A stretch of 64,000 nucleotides of DNA from an uncultured Methanolobus sp. (GCF_963665675.1 NZ_OY762426.1:434001-498000), one strand, 5' to 3'. Positions 47,610 through 57,696 are shown, numbered from the stretch's first letter. Made by a program: numbers and translations. Notes: generated from the letters alone by a model not told the origin.

Positions 47610-47762
47610 CAGGTATCAGCCTTGAATTTTCCTTTTTATCTTCAAATTGGTTAATATCTAATTAGTATTCGGGTTTTATTTAAATATCTTAAATATAATA
47701 CATTGTTATGATTTTAAGACTATTTCTCATACTAAAAATAAAGCTATTAACAGGTTTTGCTA
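47610..47762. promoter_or_regulatory. Divergent AT-rich promoter region
   Basis: The 153 nt between the leftward DUF434 gene and the rightward response regulator contain TTTATTTAAATATCTTAAAT (about 47675-47694), which offers TATA-like cores on both strands. No other feature seen. Confidence 0.35.
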
Positions 47763-49427
47763 ATGACCGGGATGGATGAGCAGAAAAAAGGAAAAGTGCT
47801 GATTGTTGACGACGAGTCGATGAATGTCAAGCTGCTGGATGCTTACCTCGTACATGAGTATGAGATAATATCAGCGTTTGGCGGTGTAGAGGCACTGGAA
47901 AAGGTGGAATCTCACAGTCCTGATATTATTCTTCTTGACCTTATGATGCCGGATATTACCGGTTATGAAGTCTGTAAAATACTGAAGAGTTCTGAAAAGA
48001 CTCGTTTTATCCCTATTATCATGGTCACAGCATTATCAAGCCTGGAAGACCGTATAAAAGGTATTGACGCCGGTGCAGACGATTTTCTCACCAAACCCCT
48101 TGACCGTCTTGAGATCAAGACCAGGGTTGGCTCTCTTCTGAGGATCAAAAAACTTCATGATGAACTGATAGCTGAGAGGGATCAGGCACAGAATTACCTG
48201 GATCTTGCAGGAGTTATGCTTTTCGTACTGGATGAGAATGGTATTGTCAAGGTCATTAACAGGAAAGGATGTGAAATACTCGGTTACCCGGAAGATGAGA
48301 TTCTTGGTAATGACTGGTTTGAGAGTTATGTACCGGAACTTTTCAGGGAGAGCGCAAGGCAGGGCTTTGACAGGCTGCTATCAAGCCAGACTGACAATGC
48401 AGGTTATTTTGAGATACCTTTCATCAACAGTAACAAGCAAAAAAGAATCATGAGCTGGACTAATATTGTTCTCCACGATTCGGAAGGAACTATAAACGGT
48501 CTCCTTGTTTCCGGTGAGGATATCACGGAAAGACTTGAGGCAGACTCCAAAATTAAAAGGGCTAATGAATATCTTGATAATCTCCTGAAGGCATCCCCTA
48601 TTGCCATATTATCCCTTGACAACAAAAAAAGAATAGTCACTGCCAATAAGAATGCGGCAGATCTGCTTGGTTATGAAGCAGGGGAGATCATTGCAAAGCC
48701 AATCCGGGATTTTGCAAACGATGTGGAATTACTCGAGTTCACCGATAAAAAAGACTTTGAAATGATTTTCTTTACCAAGCATGGAGAAAAGGTTCGCATG
48801 AACGTTTCAACATCTTTTTTGCCGGGCGACAGCGGAAAAGAAGGGCTTGTTATTACACTTCAGGACCGGTCCCGTCTCAGGGGATTGTTTATCACCCCTC
48901 TTACCGAGGATATTGAAGAGAAATCCAGTCCTTCAGACATTGAACTTGAAAATGGATATATATATCTTTCAGGTTCGGAGGAAACCGGCCAGAGCTACAA
49001 AACATTTTCCGACCTTGTCAAAAGCGGGAAACCCGGGCTTTGTATTACCAGAATGAACCCTGATAAAATAAGAAGCATGTATGGAATTGCAAAAACACCT
49101 ATTGTCTGGCTGACCAAGAACAAGATCACAGGCCAGCAGTCAATTGATTCCACAGAGCTCTTCAGGATATATCCCACAATAGCAGATTTTGTAAATAAAG
49201 TAGATGATGGTGTTGTTCTTATGGATGGTCTGGAGTATCTCGTTCTTGACAACGATTTCCTGTCAGTTGTCAAATTGCTGGAACAGACAAATGACACCAT
49301 CATGGCATCCAGCTCCCGAATGTTGCTTCAGCTTGACCCTGATGTTCTGGAAAAAAAAGAATTCCACCTTCTTAAACGATGGATGCGGCCGGTAACCGGA
49401 GCTGGGTTCGTTCAGGATAAAGCCTGA
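47763..49427 (+). CDS. Response regulator with two PAS domains and a DUF835 domain
   Basis: A 554-aa soluble signalling protein. Residues 10-125: receiver domain with acidic pair DD (16-17), phospho-acceptor D59 in ILLDLMMP and Lys in FLTKPLD. Residues 145-265 and 270-375: PAS domains (VINRKGCEILGYPEDEI, VTANKNAADLLGYEAGEI). Residues 395-545: DUF835, a methanogen/archaeal output domain (PIVWLTKN, DFVNKVDDGVVLMDGLEYLV). There is no kinase domain. ATG 47763 is chosen among TTG 47757, ATG 47763 and ATG 47772. The KaiC-like ATPase downstream may act with it, since DUF835 and KaiC-like proteins often occur together. Confidence 0.85.
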   Translation: MTGMDEQKKGKVLIVDDESMNVKLLDAYLVHEYEIISAFGGVEALEKVESHSPDIILLDLMMPDITGYEVCKILKSSEKTRFIPIIMVTALSSLEDRIKGIDAGADDFLTKPLDRLEIKTRVGSLLRIKKLHDELIAERDQAQNYLDLAGVMLFVLDENGIVKVINRKGCEILGYPEDEILGNDWFESYVPELFRESARQGFDRLLSSQTDNAGYFEIPFINSNKQKRIMSWTNIVLHDSEGTINGLLVSGEDITERLEADSKIKRANEYLDNLLKASPIAILSLDNKKRIVTANKNAADLLGYEAGEIIAKPIRDFANDVELLEFTDKKDFEMIFFTKHGEKVRMNVSTSFLPGDSGKEGLVITLQDRSRLRGLFITPLTEDIEEKSSPSDIELENGYIYLSGSEETGQSYKTFSDLVKSGKPGLCITRMNPDKIRSMYGIAKTPIVWLTKNKITGQQSIDSTELFRIYPTIADFVNKVDDGVVLMDGLEYLVLDNDFLSVVKLLEQTNDTIMASSSRMLLQLDPDVLEKKEFHLLKRWMRPVTGAGFVQDKA

Positions 49428-49539
49428 AAAAAGTGACATTTTTGCAAATACTAGCTTTTCAACTATCATTAAAGATATATATTATTTTTACACTATTATT
49501 CTTACTTCTTTTTTAAAAAATAGGAAAAAGAGGGGTATT

Positions 49540-50238
49540 ATGAGATTTGTGGATACTATAGAAGGTTTGAATGAAGTCTTTGAGACAGATGTACCAAAAA
49601 ACAGCGTAGTGCTGGTCACCGGTGCGGCAGGTACGCTGAAATCAGGTTTTACTTTCCAGGTTTTATCCAATTACCTGGAAGAACAGGATGAGTATGGTCT
49701 ATACATCACGTTTGAGCAAAGCAAGGAAAACCATCTTCAGAATATGGAAAGCATGGGAATCAGTCTTTCAAAGAAGTTGCATATATCGGATTTCAGCGAT
49801 TATCGCGTAATGTATGATGAATTTTCAGATGATCTGCTGAACATACTGGAAGAAAACATCCTTCAGTTCAGGGAAAACATTGGTGAGAAATGTACATGCA
49901 TCGCCATTGATTCTCTGGGTGCACTTTACTCTCTCCTCGACGTAGACCCTCGCATCCTGAGGAAAATAATGTACAAATTCCTTGAGACTTTGAGGCGTGA
50001 AAAACTCACGATTTTCCTGATACTGGAAGAAGAAAAATTGTCCGGTATTTCCGACCCTTCCACAGGTATGGAAGGCTATCTTGCAGATGGGATAATTGAA
50101 CTCGGCCTGCACCTGAAAGGTAATGTTGCCAACAGATATATGAGAGTGAGGAAAATGCGTTCCACATCACACAGCATGGAACCGTGGATACTTGCAGTAT
50201 CTGAAAACGGGCTGAAAGTGTACAAAGGTAATTTTTAG
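49540..50238 (+). CDS. KaiC/RecA-like ATPase (HTR-like)
   Basis: A 232-aa single-domain RecA/KaiC-type ATPase. The Walker A region is TGAAGTLKSGF, with Leu in place of the Gly before Lys, as in the archaeal HTR-like subgroup. Walker B is CIAIDSLGAL. YITFEQSKENHLQNM resembles the KaiC 'FEE' segment and MRVRKMRSTSHSMEP resembles the KaiC 'KMRGTxH' segment. GAGGGG lies upstream of the ATG. Likely a signalling ATPase paired with the DUF835 response regulator. Confidence 0.8.
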   Translation: MRFVDTIEGLNEVFETDVPKNSVVLVTGAAGTLKSGFTFQVLSNYLEEQDEYGLYITFEQSKENHLQNMESMGISLSKKLHISDFSDYRVMYDEFSDDLLNILEENILQFRENIGEKCTCIAIDSLGALYSLLDVDPRILRKIMYKFLETLRREKLTIFLILEEEKLSGISDPSTGMEGYLADGIIELGLHLKGNVANRYMRVRKMRSTSHSMEPWILAVSENGLKVYKGNF

Positions 50239-50294
50239 TGCAAAATAAAGTTTCTGTTCTTAAAACCCACATCTTAAACTGATGTATCCTGCTT

Positions 50295-50315
50295 TAAGCT
50301 AAATATTTATATCTT
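50295..50315 (+). promoter_or_regulatory. TATA-like promoter of the small membrane protein
   Basis: AAGCTAAATATTTATATCTTC about 45 nt before the ATG at 50356 contains an AAATATTTATA core. Confidence 0.4.
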
Positions 50316-50355
50316 CAGACCAAACATAGCCTGATTATTTGTGGAGTAAGGGCAT

Positions 50356-50775
50356 ATGTTTACAGATTTTAATATGGTTTATGTGGACCTGTTGTTGCAG
50401 TTTATAGTCATTATTCTGCTGGTACTTGCTGTTGCGCAGGCATACCGGGACCCTTATGATAAACACTGCAAGCTCATGACCGCTGCCATAGCAGTGCAAT
50501 TATTGTCAGTGGTTATATATATGCTGCCTTCCATGCATTCCCTTTCAGGAGTAATGATGGGGAGTTCCTTTAAGTCCCTGATGTACCTTCATCACATATT
50601 GGGGCTGATCGTGATACTATTTTCCATATACATTAAACTGGCATTCAGTGGAAAGATTCCTTCACCTGTTCCTCCCCTGAAGATGATGAAGCCAACCCTC
50701 TTACTCTGGATACTGACTTTACTTGGTGGATTTAATCTCTACCTTACTTTGTGGGAAGGAATAACTATAATCTGA
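50356..50775 (+). CDS. Four-helix membrane protein, unknown function
   Basis: A 139-aa protein with four predicted transmembrane helices (about 10-29, 43-62, 78-97, 113-132). A His pair sits in the third helix (MYLHHILGLIVIL) and PYDKHCK in the first loop. The layout recalls small haem-binding or DUF420-like membrane proteins, but no diagnostic motif is seen. AAGGG lies before the ATG. It converges with the F390 synthetase-like gene 16 nt away. Confidence 0.55.
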   Translation: MFTDFNMVYVDLLLQFIVIILLVLAVAQAYRDPYDKHCKLMTAAIAVQLLSVVIYMLPSMHSLSGVMMGSSFKSLMYLHHILGLIVILFSIYIKLAFSGKIPSPVPPLKMMKPTLLLWILTLLGGFNLYLTLWEGITII

Positions 50776-50791
50776 TTTTCGTATTCACTGT

Positions 50792-52147
50792 TTACCTTCT
50801 GTCAACAATGCGTTTCGGCCTGCCTTTGATGCGATAGAATTCCAGCTCTCCGGGTTTAACGTAATTGAACAGGATATTCAGACTGCCGTCGATGTAAGAG
50901 TTTTCAAGATTCTTTTTGTAGGCAAAGAACGATCTGAGGAAATTCTCTTTGATGAGTTCCTTATTGCATCTCTGCAGATTATTACATTCCATGCTCACCC
51001 TGAGAGTCATTTCATCCTCATCATCTCCCCCGTAAAGGAATGCTTCATATTCCCCTGTCAGATATTCCATATTCTCCCTCTGGAACACGCCCTTTTCGAT
51101 ATCTACCCGGTTAAAAGGTGTTCCAGCAGTCCAGAACGTTTCAGTTTCCCTTTCAGGAGTCATAATTTTCATGTGTGTTCTCCCGCAGGCACATTCTCCC
51201 CTGTCAAGAACAACAGTTGTATCTTCCGTATCATAGTTGAGAAGCACGTTCCCGCTCTTTGCCCCCACAGGAAGCAGGGTAGTAAGAACAAGTCTGCCGC
51301 ATTCCCCATCTTTTACGAATTTGTCCATGCCAGGATCATAGACATCCAGATGCACCAGGTCTTCAGGTACATGAAGACCACTGATATCGCTGCATTCTCC
51401 GCACATTGTTCCCTCTGTGCTTCCGTAATTGTTGTAAACATTACAATTCCATATTTCAGCAACGTAATCCCGGGATTCCTTTGCAAAGCTCTCCCCGCCG
51501 ATGATCAGTCTTTCAATACTGGATTCCGCAGGATTCAAACCGCTCCCTTCCATTCTCTTTGCAAGACGTAAAAGCTTGAATGTACTGGCTACAATGGAAG
51601 TTGGCTTATATGATTCCATGACCCTGACCGGGAATGTGCATTTTCCTTCGGGTATCATTGCCATACCTAGATTTCTGGCTGCCAGTGTCATGGTGTTTGC
51701 ACCGACATTCATTCCGTATGAAGCGCAAACTACAACACGGTCATGCTCTCTGAATCCCTGGGAAACAAAACACCTTGCATATTTTTCCGCATATCTTTCC
51801 CAGTCATCCCATGTCAGGAAAAACGCCTTTGGTGTACCGCTGGTACCACTGGTTTCATGCACAGTGAACACATCTTTCCAGTCCACTGTCCTGAACCCGA
51901 AATCATCGGTCGTCGGTGGCTGATTTTCCCGGATGGTTTTTCCAGATATTATGGGAAGTTCCAGCAGGTCTTCATGTGATCTGATATCGGATGGATTTAT
52001 TTTGTGTTCCCTGAACCATTTCTTATAGAACAGTGAGTTTTCTGCAACGTAGTTAACAGTATATCTGATCCTTTCTTCTATCAGGGAATCAAGTTCAGAC
52101 CGTCCCATGGTTTCGATTTCCGGATTGTAGAACTTTTCTGTTGTCAT
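50792..52147 (-). CDS. Coenzyme F390 synthetase-like / PaaK-family adenylate-forming ligase
   Basis: A 451-aa ANL-superfamily enzyme of the phenylacetate-CoA ligase type. Visible motifs: ETSGTSGTPKAFFLTWDDW (phosphate loop), NNYGSTEGTMCGE, NYDTEDT and the Cys-containing ECACGRTHMKI. In methanogens this branch is annotated as coenzyme F390 synthetase, which adenylates F420 under oxidative stress. A different carboxylate substrate is possible. A strong GGAGG lies before the ATG. It starts 12 nt after the DUF255 gene, so the two are probably co-transcribed. Confidence 0.75.
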   Translation of the reverse strand: MTTEKFYNPEIETMGRSELDSLIEERIRYTVNYVAENSLFYKKWFREHKINPSDIRSHEDLLELPIISGKTIRENQPPTTDDFGFRTVDWKDVFTVHETSGTSGTPKAFFLTWDDWERYAEKYARCFVSQGFREHDRVVVCASYGMNVGANTMTLAARNLGMAMIPEGKCTFPVRVMESYKPTSIVASTFKLLRLAKRMEGSGLNPAESSIERLIIGGESFAKESRDYVAEIWNCNVYNNYGSTEGTMCGECSDISGLHVPEDLVHLDVYDPGMDKFVKDGECGRLVLTTLLPVGAKSGNVLLNYDTEDTTVVLDRGECACGRTHMKIMTPERETETFWTAGTPFNRVDIEKGVFQRENMEYLTGEYEAFLYGGDDEDEMTLRVSMECNNLQRCNKELIKENFLRSFFAYKKNLENSYIDGSLNILFNYVKPGELEFYRIKGRPKRIVDRR

Positions 52148-52159
52148 ATATGTTCCTCC

Positions 52160-54283
52160 TTAGATATGAGACAGCGCATCTATCTGCTCTTTTATCTTTT
52201 CCGTATCATTGGACGGGAGTTTGCAGTTGTGATCCTGGCACATGTATACAGTTGTTTTATTGTCTGCCATCACCATATCTTTTGTATATGGTGCTATTTC
52301 GACGATCCTGTCAGAATCGTCTTCATTTTTCAGCAGCAGCACTTTTTCAGGAATGAATCTTTCATTGATAAAACGTACAATTTCCATGGTACCGCTGTCG
52401 TCCTTTTCTCCGGCAATTACAATTTCTACTGAACTGTTAAGTGCCAGGTCCACGGCTGACATGAATTGTGTATATCCTGCAGGCGCAGAGCTGACCTTTT
52501 CCGCAAAAGCCCGGAGAGTCCTGTCGGCCAGTTCCTCAAATTCAGAATTGCCTGTTATCTTTGCCAACCTCAGCAGATTCATGGCCGTTACAGAATTCCC
52601 GGAAGGTATTGCACCATCATAAACTCCCTTGCTTCGGAATATCATTTCTTCTGCTTCATCTGATGTGTGAAAGAATCCCCCATTTTCAGTGTCATAAAAA
52701 CGGTCTATGAGATAGTCAGTTAGTTTCAGGGTATGTTCCAGATACTTTATATCAAAAGTTGTCTGGTAAAGTTCGATCAGTCCCCAGGTAAAAAAAGCAT
52801 AATCTTCAAGGAAGGCATCAATGGCAACTTCTCCATCGCGATACCTGTGCTTCATTTTTCCATCGGTATCTGTCATATTTTCCATAAAGAATTCTGCAGC
52901 TTTAATTGCTGTTCTGACGTAGTTTTCGTCATCAAATGCCTGTGCAGCTTTACAGAATGCTGCGATGGTCATCCCGTTCCAGTCAGTGAGAATTTTATCA
53001 TCTTTAGATGGATGGACTCTTTTTTCACGTGCATTGAACAGCTTTTTTCTGGCCTTTTCAACAGATACTGCGATGTATTCTCCCTGTTCTTTGTTCCACG
53101 AACAGATATCCCGCATACTTTCGGTCATGTGGGGAATGTTTCTTCCTGTCGGAATATTGCTGTGTTCTTCTGTAAAGTTACCTTCGTTTCTGATGTTGAA
53201 GACTTTCATGAAAATATCAGCATCCTCATTTTCAAGCAGCTCTTTAATCTCTGACGTTGTCCATAGATAGAATTTTCCTTCCTCTCCTTCACTATCAGCA
53301 TCCTCTGCGGAATAAAATCCTCCATCATATGAGGTCATATCTCTTTCAAGATAGCTCAATATCTCCTTTGCAGTTCTCTTGTACTCGGGGTTTGCAGTTG
53401 CCTGATATGTTTCTGCCAGGGCAATAACTATCATGGCCTGGTCGTATAGCATTTTCTCAAAATGAGGTACTAACCATTGCCTGTCTGTAGAATATCGGTG
53501 AATACCATGGCCTATATGGTCGTATATTCCACCCATATACACTGCTTCAAGTGTTCTTTCAACCATTTCCAGAGCGATTGCATTACCAGTCCTTTTCCAG
53601 TACCGCAGGAGAAAAGTCAGGTGGTGCGGCGAGGGAAATTTAGGGGCTCTGCCAAAACCGGCGTATTCTTCATCAAAAATACTATAGAGCTGATCAAATG
53701 TTTTGTTGGGCAAATCCTTATTGGCATATTGATCATTTTTATTTCCTTCATTGCTGTTCTCTGAAACCGCATTTATTATGCCTTCCGCACTATTGAGAAG
53801 TTCATATCTTTTATTTTTCCAGAGCCGGGATATGGCAGGCAGCAGTTCAAGCATCCCTGGCATTCCATATCTGCCCTCCCTGGAGAGGTAGGTGGCAGCA
53901 TAGAAAGGCTTTTTGTCCGGTGTCATAATAATCGTAAGGGGCCATCCTCCTCTACCGGTTATTGCCTGGCATACTGCCATGTATATATTATCTATGTCCG
54001 GCCTTTCTTCACGATCAACCTTTACAGAAACGAAAGATCCATTCAGCAGTTCTGCCACGGAGTTGTTTTCAAAGGACTCCTTTTCCATTACATGACACCA
54101 ATGACATGTCGAGTAGCCTATAGAAAGGAATATTGGCTTATCATCTTCTTTTGCTTTTTTAAAAGCTTCATCCTTCCAGGGATACCAGTCAACTGGGTTT
54201 TGCGAATGTTGTAAAAGATAAGGACTTTTTTCTTCTTTTAGTCGGTTGTATCCCTCATTCTGCCCATTGTAATTCTTATTCAC
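52160..54283 (-). CDS. DUF255 / YyaL-family thioredoxin-domain protein
   Basis: A 707-aa protein of the YyaL/SPATA20 family. The N-terminal thioredoxin-like domain begins [15 protein letters not shown] and holds [14 protein letters not shown] (CxxC). The rest forms an alpha/alpha toroid like N-acyl-glucosamine epimerases or glycoside hydrolases ([23 protein letters not shown]). The biochemical role is unknown. It starts at GTG 54283 with GGGAG upstream. A TATA-like TATTATATTAAA lies near 54310-54325 on the minus strand. It precedes the F390 synthetase-like gene; a redox-related role is a guess. Confidence 0.9.
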   Translation of the reverse strand: MNKNYNGQNEGYNRLKEEKSPYLLQHSQNPVDWYPWKDEAFKKAKEDDKPIFLSIGYSTCHWCHVMEKESFENNSVAELLNGSFVSVKVDREERPDIDNIYMAVCQAITGRGGWPLTIIMTPDKKPFYAATYLSREGRYGMPGMLELLPAISRLWKNKRYELLNSAEGIINAVSENSNEGNKNDQYANKDLPNKTFDQLYSIFDEEYAGFGRAPKFPSPHHLTFLLRYWKRTGNAIALEMVERTLEAVYMGGIYDHIGHGIHRYSTDRQWLVPHFEKMLYDQAMIVIALAETYQATANPEYKRTAKEILSYLERDMTSYDGGFYSAEDADSEGEEGKFYLWTTSEIKELLENEDADIFMKVFNIRNEGNFTEEHSNIPTGRNIPHMTESMRDICSWNKEQGEYIAVSVEKARKKLFNAREKRVHPSKDDKILTDWNGMTIAAFCKAAQAFDDENYVRTAIKAAEFFMENMTDTDGKMKHRYRDGEVAIDAFLEDYAFFTWGLIELYQTTFDIKYLEHTLKLTDYLIDRFYDTENGGFFHTSDEAEEMIFRSKGVYDGAIPSGNSVTAMNLLRLAKITGNSEFEELADRTLRAFAEKVSSAPAGYTQFMSAVDLALNSSVEIVIAGEKDDSGTMEIVRFINERFIPEKVLLLKNEDDSDRIVEIAPYTKDMVMADNKTTVYMCQDHNCKLPSNDTEKIKEQIDALSHI

Positions 54284-54411
54284 ACTTATATACTCCCGAT
54301 AGTTATTTGGGTTTAATATAATATGTACTTATAGGATTAGCATAACCAGGCATCAGATTGTTTAACTTTGCAAATCAGATATATTATGATGAGCATGATT
54401 TTTGGCTGTGT

Positions 54412-54430
54412 CCATATATTTATATAGTAC
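54412..54430 (+). promoter_or_regulatory. TATA-like promoter of the PEF-CTERM protein
   Basis: CCATATATTTATATAGTAC about 65 nt before ATG 54489 has a good archaeal TATA core (TTTATATA). Confidence 0.45.
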
Positions 54431-54488
54431 TCAATCTTATGCAAAGGTAGTAACGATAATTTGTATTATGAAAAAAGGTGGTACGACT

Positions 54489-55415
54489 ATGGACAGACGA
54501 TTATTTTTGCCCGTTGTAATTATGTTTCTTTCAGTTCTGTTGCTTGGAGGACTGATAAGTTACCAGGCGGGTTCAGCACAGGAATCTCCCGAAGAGAATC
54601 CTGCTCCGGTTATCGGAGAAAAGGAAACTGTCGTTCAGGACAGTCCAAAAGCAAGTGCTCAGGAACCTGAAGAAAAGACTAACACATCAATAAAAGAAGC
54701 TCCTGCTTCAACACCTACGTTTATGGGCATGGGTGGTGGCGGTACTCCAAAAACTTCCAGCACTGAAACTGGAAATCCTGTGACGAAAGAAGAAGGAGTT
54801 GTTGTAGCTGACTTTGATTATACTGTTGATGGTCTTAATGTGACTTTCAATGATAATTCTCAGAATGCTTCTTCCTGGTACTGGGACTTTGGAGACAATA
54901 CTAATTCCACAGCTCAGGATCCAGTGCACGAATATGCTGTTGTTGCTAACTATACAGTCACTTTGACTGCATACGGAGAAGATGAACTGAAAAATTCCTC
55001 AATAGTAAATTATGTTGATCTTATTCAGGCCAGTGAAGAAGAGGAAGAAGGTAGTGAAGAGGTCATTGTAGTGGCAGAATTTGATTACACTGTTGACGAT
55101 TTTAATGTGACCTTTACTGACATGTCAGAGAATGCTTCTTCCTGGTACTGGGACTTTGGAGATGATACCAGTTCCACAGCTCAGAATCCAGTGCACGAAT
55201 ATGCTGTTGCCAGTATCTATACTGTTACTTTGACTGCATACGGAGAAGACGAATTAAACAATGATTCAGTAGAATGTAATATTGATCTTACTGGAAAAGA
55301 AAACGAGGATGAAAAGAACCCTCCTGTAACTCAGGAAGTTCCTGAATTCCCAACCATTGCAATTCCAATGGTAGCGATCATTGGTATGGCTTTCATCTTC
55401 AGCAGAAGGCAGTAA
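54489..55415 (+). CDS. PKD-domain surface protein with PEF-CTERM sorting signal
   Basis: A 308-aa secreted protein. ATG 54489 is chosen because AAGGTGGT lies just upstream and the product starts with a signal peptide (MDRRLFLPVVIMFLSVLLL). Residues 30-105 are acidic and low-complexity, with a GMGGGG stretch. Two PKD domains follow (VVVADFDYTVDGLN and VVVAEFDYTVDDFN, each with SSWYWDFGD), about 88 residues apart and clearly duplicated. The end is VPEFPTIAIPMVAIIGMAF followed by SRRQ. This is a PEF-CTERM signal: a PEF motif, a membrane helix and a basic tail, processed in relatives by an archaeosortase. No archaeosortase gene is in the window. Confidence 0.85.
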   Translation: MDRRLFLPVVIMFLSVLLLGGLISYQAGSAQESPEENPAPVIGEKETVVQDSPKASAQEPEEKTNTSIKEAPASTPTFMGMGGGGTPKTSSTETGNPVTKEEGVVVADFDYTVDGLNVTFNDNSQNASSWYWDFGDNTNSTAQDPVHEYAVVANYTVTLTAYGEDELKNSSIVNYVDLIQASEEEEEGSEEVIVVAEFDYTVDDFNVTFTDMSENASSWYWDFGDDTSSTAQNPVHEYAVASIYTVTLTAYGEDELNNDSVECNIDLTGKENEDEKNPPVTQEVPEFPTIAIPMVAIIGMAFIFSRRQ

Positions 55416-55433
55416 ACAGACATTTTAGATTTA

Positions 55434-55468
55434 AACCGTAATCTTACGGTTTTAACTACTTTTTTTCT
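55434..55468 (+). terminator. Terminator of the PEF-CTERM protein gene
   Basis: AACCGTAA TC TTACGGTT is a perfect 8-bp stem with a 2-nt loop, followed after 9 nt by a run of seven T. The rest of 55469-55600 shows no gene. Confidence 0.75.
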
Positions 55469-55607
55469 TTGTTCTATTTCTTCTTTACCTGTGTTTTTGC
55501 TGGTATTATAGCTTGTTTTTTAGGGTATATCTCAGGCCACAAGGTCTTATGATGCAATTTATTCCTGGTATTATATGTTGTTTTAATGTTCTTTTTTCTC
55601 CTCATCG

Positions 55608-55660
55608 ATGGTTATTTATATATTAGTATTCCTTAAGCAATCCCCCAGTATTATCTGGGT
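55608..55660 (+). promoter_or_regulatory. TATA-like promoter and small hairpin before queC
   Basis: GGTTATTTATATATTAG (about 55610-55626) has a TATA core 75-80 nt before the queC start. CCCAG TATTAT CTGGG at 55644-55659 forms a small hairpin in the presumed leader. No known preQ-riboswitch motif recognised. Confidence 0.4.
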
Positions 55661-55699
55661 ATTACTTATTATCGAATACACTCTTCAGGAGGAATCCCT

Positions 55700-56398
55700 A
55701 TTACTGCAATTGCTTTGTTAAGTAGTGGTCTTGATTCAGTGACTTCCGTTGCGGCAGTCCTTGAAAAGACTGATGTAAAAATGGCCCTTATATTCAATTA
55801 CGGACAGCGTGCTGTCGAGCGTGAAATCCAGAATTCCATAAAAATATGTGAGCATTTTGGACTGGATTATCGTATCCTCGATATTACCTGGATGCAGGAG
55901 ATCACCAATACTTCACTTGTGAACACAGATACCGACGTTCCAAAACTCAGCATGGAAGAGATATCCGACGATGCTGATCCTTCCATTACAGTTGAGTCAG
56001 CTAACGCTGTATGGGTCCCTAACAGGAATGGTATTCTCATAAACATTGCAGCAGCTTATGCAGAAAGCATGGACTGTGAATATGTGGTTGTAGGCTTCAA
56101 CAAAGAAGAAGCTGTCACGTTCCCTGATAATTCCCTGGAATTTATAACTGCAATTGATGATTCACTTTCGTATTCAACACAGAATGGCGTAAAAGTGCTT
56201 GCACCGCTTATTGGAATGGATAAGAAAGAGATAGTTTCCAGAGCCATTGAACTGAAAGCTCCTCTGGAATATAGCTGGAGTTGTTATCATGGTGCTGATG
56301 CTCCGTGTGGTGAATGTGAAAGTTGTACCAGAAGGAGAAGAGCTTTTGAAGCTGCAGGTATCAAAGACCCTCTGCTTGTAAGGCTTGGTAAGGAATAG
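55700..56398 (+). CDS. queC: 7-cyano-7-deazaguanine (preQ0) synthase QueC
   Basis: QueC converts 7-carboxy-7-deazaguanine to preQ0 with ammonia and ATP, the last shared step toward archaeosine in tRNA. The PP-loop [21 protein letters not shown] and the C-terminal zinc cluster C-x7-C-x2-C-x2-C ([15 protein letters not shown]) are present. The start is unusual. No ATG or GTG occurs between the in-frame stop at 55634 and the PP-loop. AGGAGG (55687-55692) is correctly spaced for ATT 55700, which gives [13 protein letters not shown], the normal family N-terminus. TTG 55715 is the alternative but removes the first beta-strand. It heads a set with DUF366, queE and queD. Confidence 0.92.
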   Translation: MTAIALLSSGLDSVTSVAAVLEKTDVKMALIFNYGQRAVEREIQNSIKICEHFGLDYRILDITWMQEITNTSLVNTDTDVPKLSMEEISDDADPSITVESANAVWVPNRNGILINIAAAYAESMDCEYVVVGFNKEEAVTFPDNSLEFITAIDDSLSYSTQNGVKVLAPLIGMDKKEIVSRAIELKAPLEYSWSCYHGADAPCGECESCTRRRRAFEAAGIKDPLLVRLGKE

Positions 56399-56422
56399 AA
56401 CTGTTATTTCGCGGTGTTATTT

Positions 56423-56980
56423 ATGGAATGCTTAATTCTTGATAAAAAGACAGATTATGACGGTAGTCAGATTTCATCCCTCTGGGCTTACAATCTTGCA
56501 GACATCCAGGAAGATTCCATCATAGTTTTCAGAGGTGGGTGCGATGTTAAGATAGAGCACATGATCGACCTTGAGGACAAAAAACAGGGAGACATGATAT
56601 TTTCCACTGATATGGTTCATTTTATCATCGAGCATTTTGATTCAACCGATCTGAAACTCATATATGCAAGACAACGCCTGTTCACTGCAATAGTTAAAGA
56701 GATTCTCTCAGAATATCGTAATGATATTGTCAGACAGGGTGACGACCTTTTTGTAGATAGCAAAAAGCTTACAGTATCCATTGCAAGCACATCAGCAATT
56801 TCACAGAAAATCCATTTTGGGATTAATGTTGTCCATGATTTCTATGGCAGTTTTGAAGACCTCGGACTTGGCAGTGATGATGTTGCAGATGTAATGGAAA
56901 AAATAGCAAAGCGATACTATAATGAATTCATTGATATCGAGAAAGACCTCAGGAAATCCAGGACATTGGATGTGATATGA
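56423..56980 (+). CDS. DUF366 family protein
   Basis: A 185-aa protein that matches archaeal DUF366 (starts MECLILDKKTDYDGSQISS; contains VDSKKLTVSIAS and KIHFGINV). Its function is not established. Its place between queC and queE, with a 4-nt overlap with queE, suggests a link to deazaguanine synthesis or tRNA modification. ATG 56423 is preferred; the frame is open from GTG 56414. Confidence 0.75.
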   Translation: MECLILDKKTDYDGSQISSLWAYNLADIQEDSIIVFRGGCDVKIEHMIDLEDKKQGDMIFSTDMVHFIIEHFDSTDLKLIYARQRLFTAIVKEILSEYRNDIVRQGDDLFVDSKKLTVSIASTSAISQKIHFGINVVHDFYGSFEDLGLGSDDVADVMEKIAKRYYNEFIDIEKDLRKSRTLDVI

Positions 56981-57696
56981 TGCAGACTTCACTGAGTGAA
57001 GTGTTCTGTTCAGTACAGGGAGAAGGTCCATATGTTGGATGCAGACAGGCTTTTGTCCGGTTTACCGGATGCAACCTGAAATGCAATTATTGCGACACTC
57101 CTGTTGAGGCTACAAAAGTTTGCAGGTTTGAAGCTGTTCCGGGATCTGATGAGTTTCAGGAGGTTGACAATCCCCTGAGTTCTGAAAAGGTCAGTGAGAT
57201 GATAAATTCTTACTCTGGTTTACACTCTGTGTCCCTTACAGGTGGAGAACCACTCATGCATGCAGACTTCATCAATATGCTTGAAACTGAAACTCCACTA
57301 TATCTGGAGTCGAATATGACACTTCCCCGTATGGCCAAAAAGGTGAAGAATAAAATATCCTATGTTTCAGGTGATGTGAAGTTGTTGCCACCTGAATTGC
57401 TTGAAGATACAGAACTGCATCTTGAAAGTACCATTGAGTGCTTCAGGACGCTTAAAGAAACTAAAGACAGGGACTGTTTCTGTAAGATCGTTGTGACAAA
57501 GGACACACATGGAGATGATATTGAAGGTGTTGTGGGAGCTATCTCCGGCTATATCTCCTGTTTGGTATTACAACCGGTGACACAGAAAGCTATGCAGCCA
57601 AAACCAGGATTTCTGCTGAAATTACAGGAATCTTTCCTTGATGATATTGATACGCGAATAATACCTCAGACACATAAGATGTGGGGTTGTTTATAA
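56977..57696 (+). CDS. queE: 7-carboxy-7-deazaguanine synthase QueE
   Basis: A 239-aa radical SAM enzyme that contracts 6-carboxytetrahydropterin to 7-carboxy-7-deazaguanine. VFCSVQGEGPYVGCRQAF is followed by FTGCNLKCNYCDT (CxxxCxxC for the 4Fe-4S cluster) and TGGEPLMH for SAM binding. The start overlaps the DUF366 stop (ATGA); a second ATG follows at 56980. It ends in TAATG, coupling it to queD. Confidence 0.95.
   Translation: MMQTSLSEVFCSVQGEGPYVGCRQAFVRFTGCNLKCNYCDTPVEATKVCRFEAVPGSDEFQEVDNPLSSEKVSEMINSYSGLHSVSLTGGEPLMHADFINMLETETPLYLESNMTLPRMAKKVKNKISYVSGDVKLLPPELLEDTELHLESTIECFRTLKETKDRDCFCKIVVTKDTHGDDIEGVVGAISGYISCLVLQPVTQKAMQPKPGFLLKLQESFLDDIDTRIIPQTHKMWGCL

Noticed and set aside
55416..55699. 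preQ0/preQ1 riboswitch before queC
   Set aside because: Only a terminator hairpin of the previous gene and a small CCCAG/CTGGG hairpin are visible; no pseudoknot-type preQ aptamer pattern was seen.
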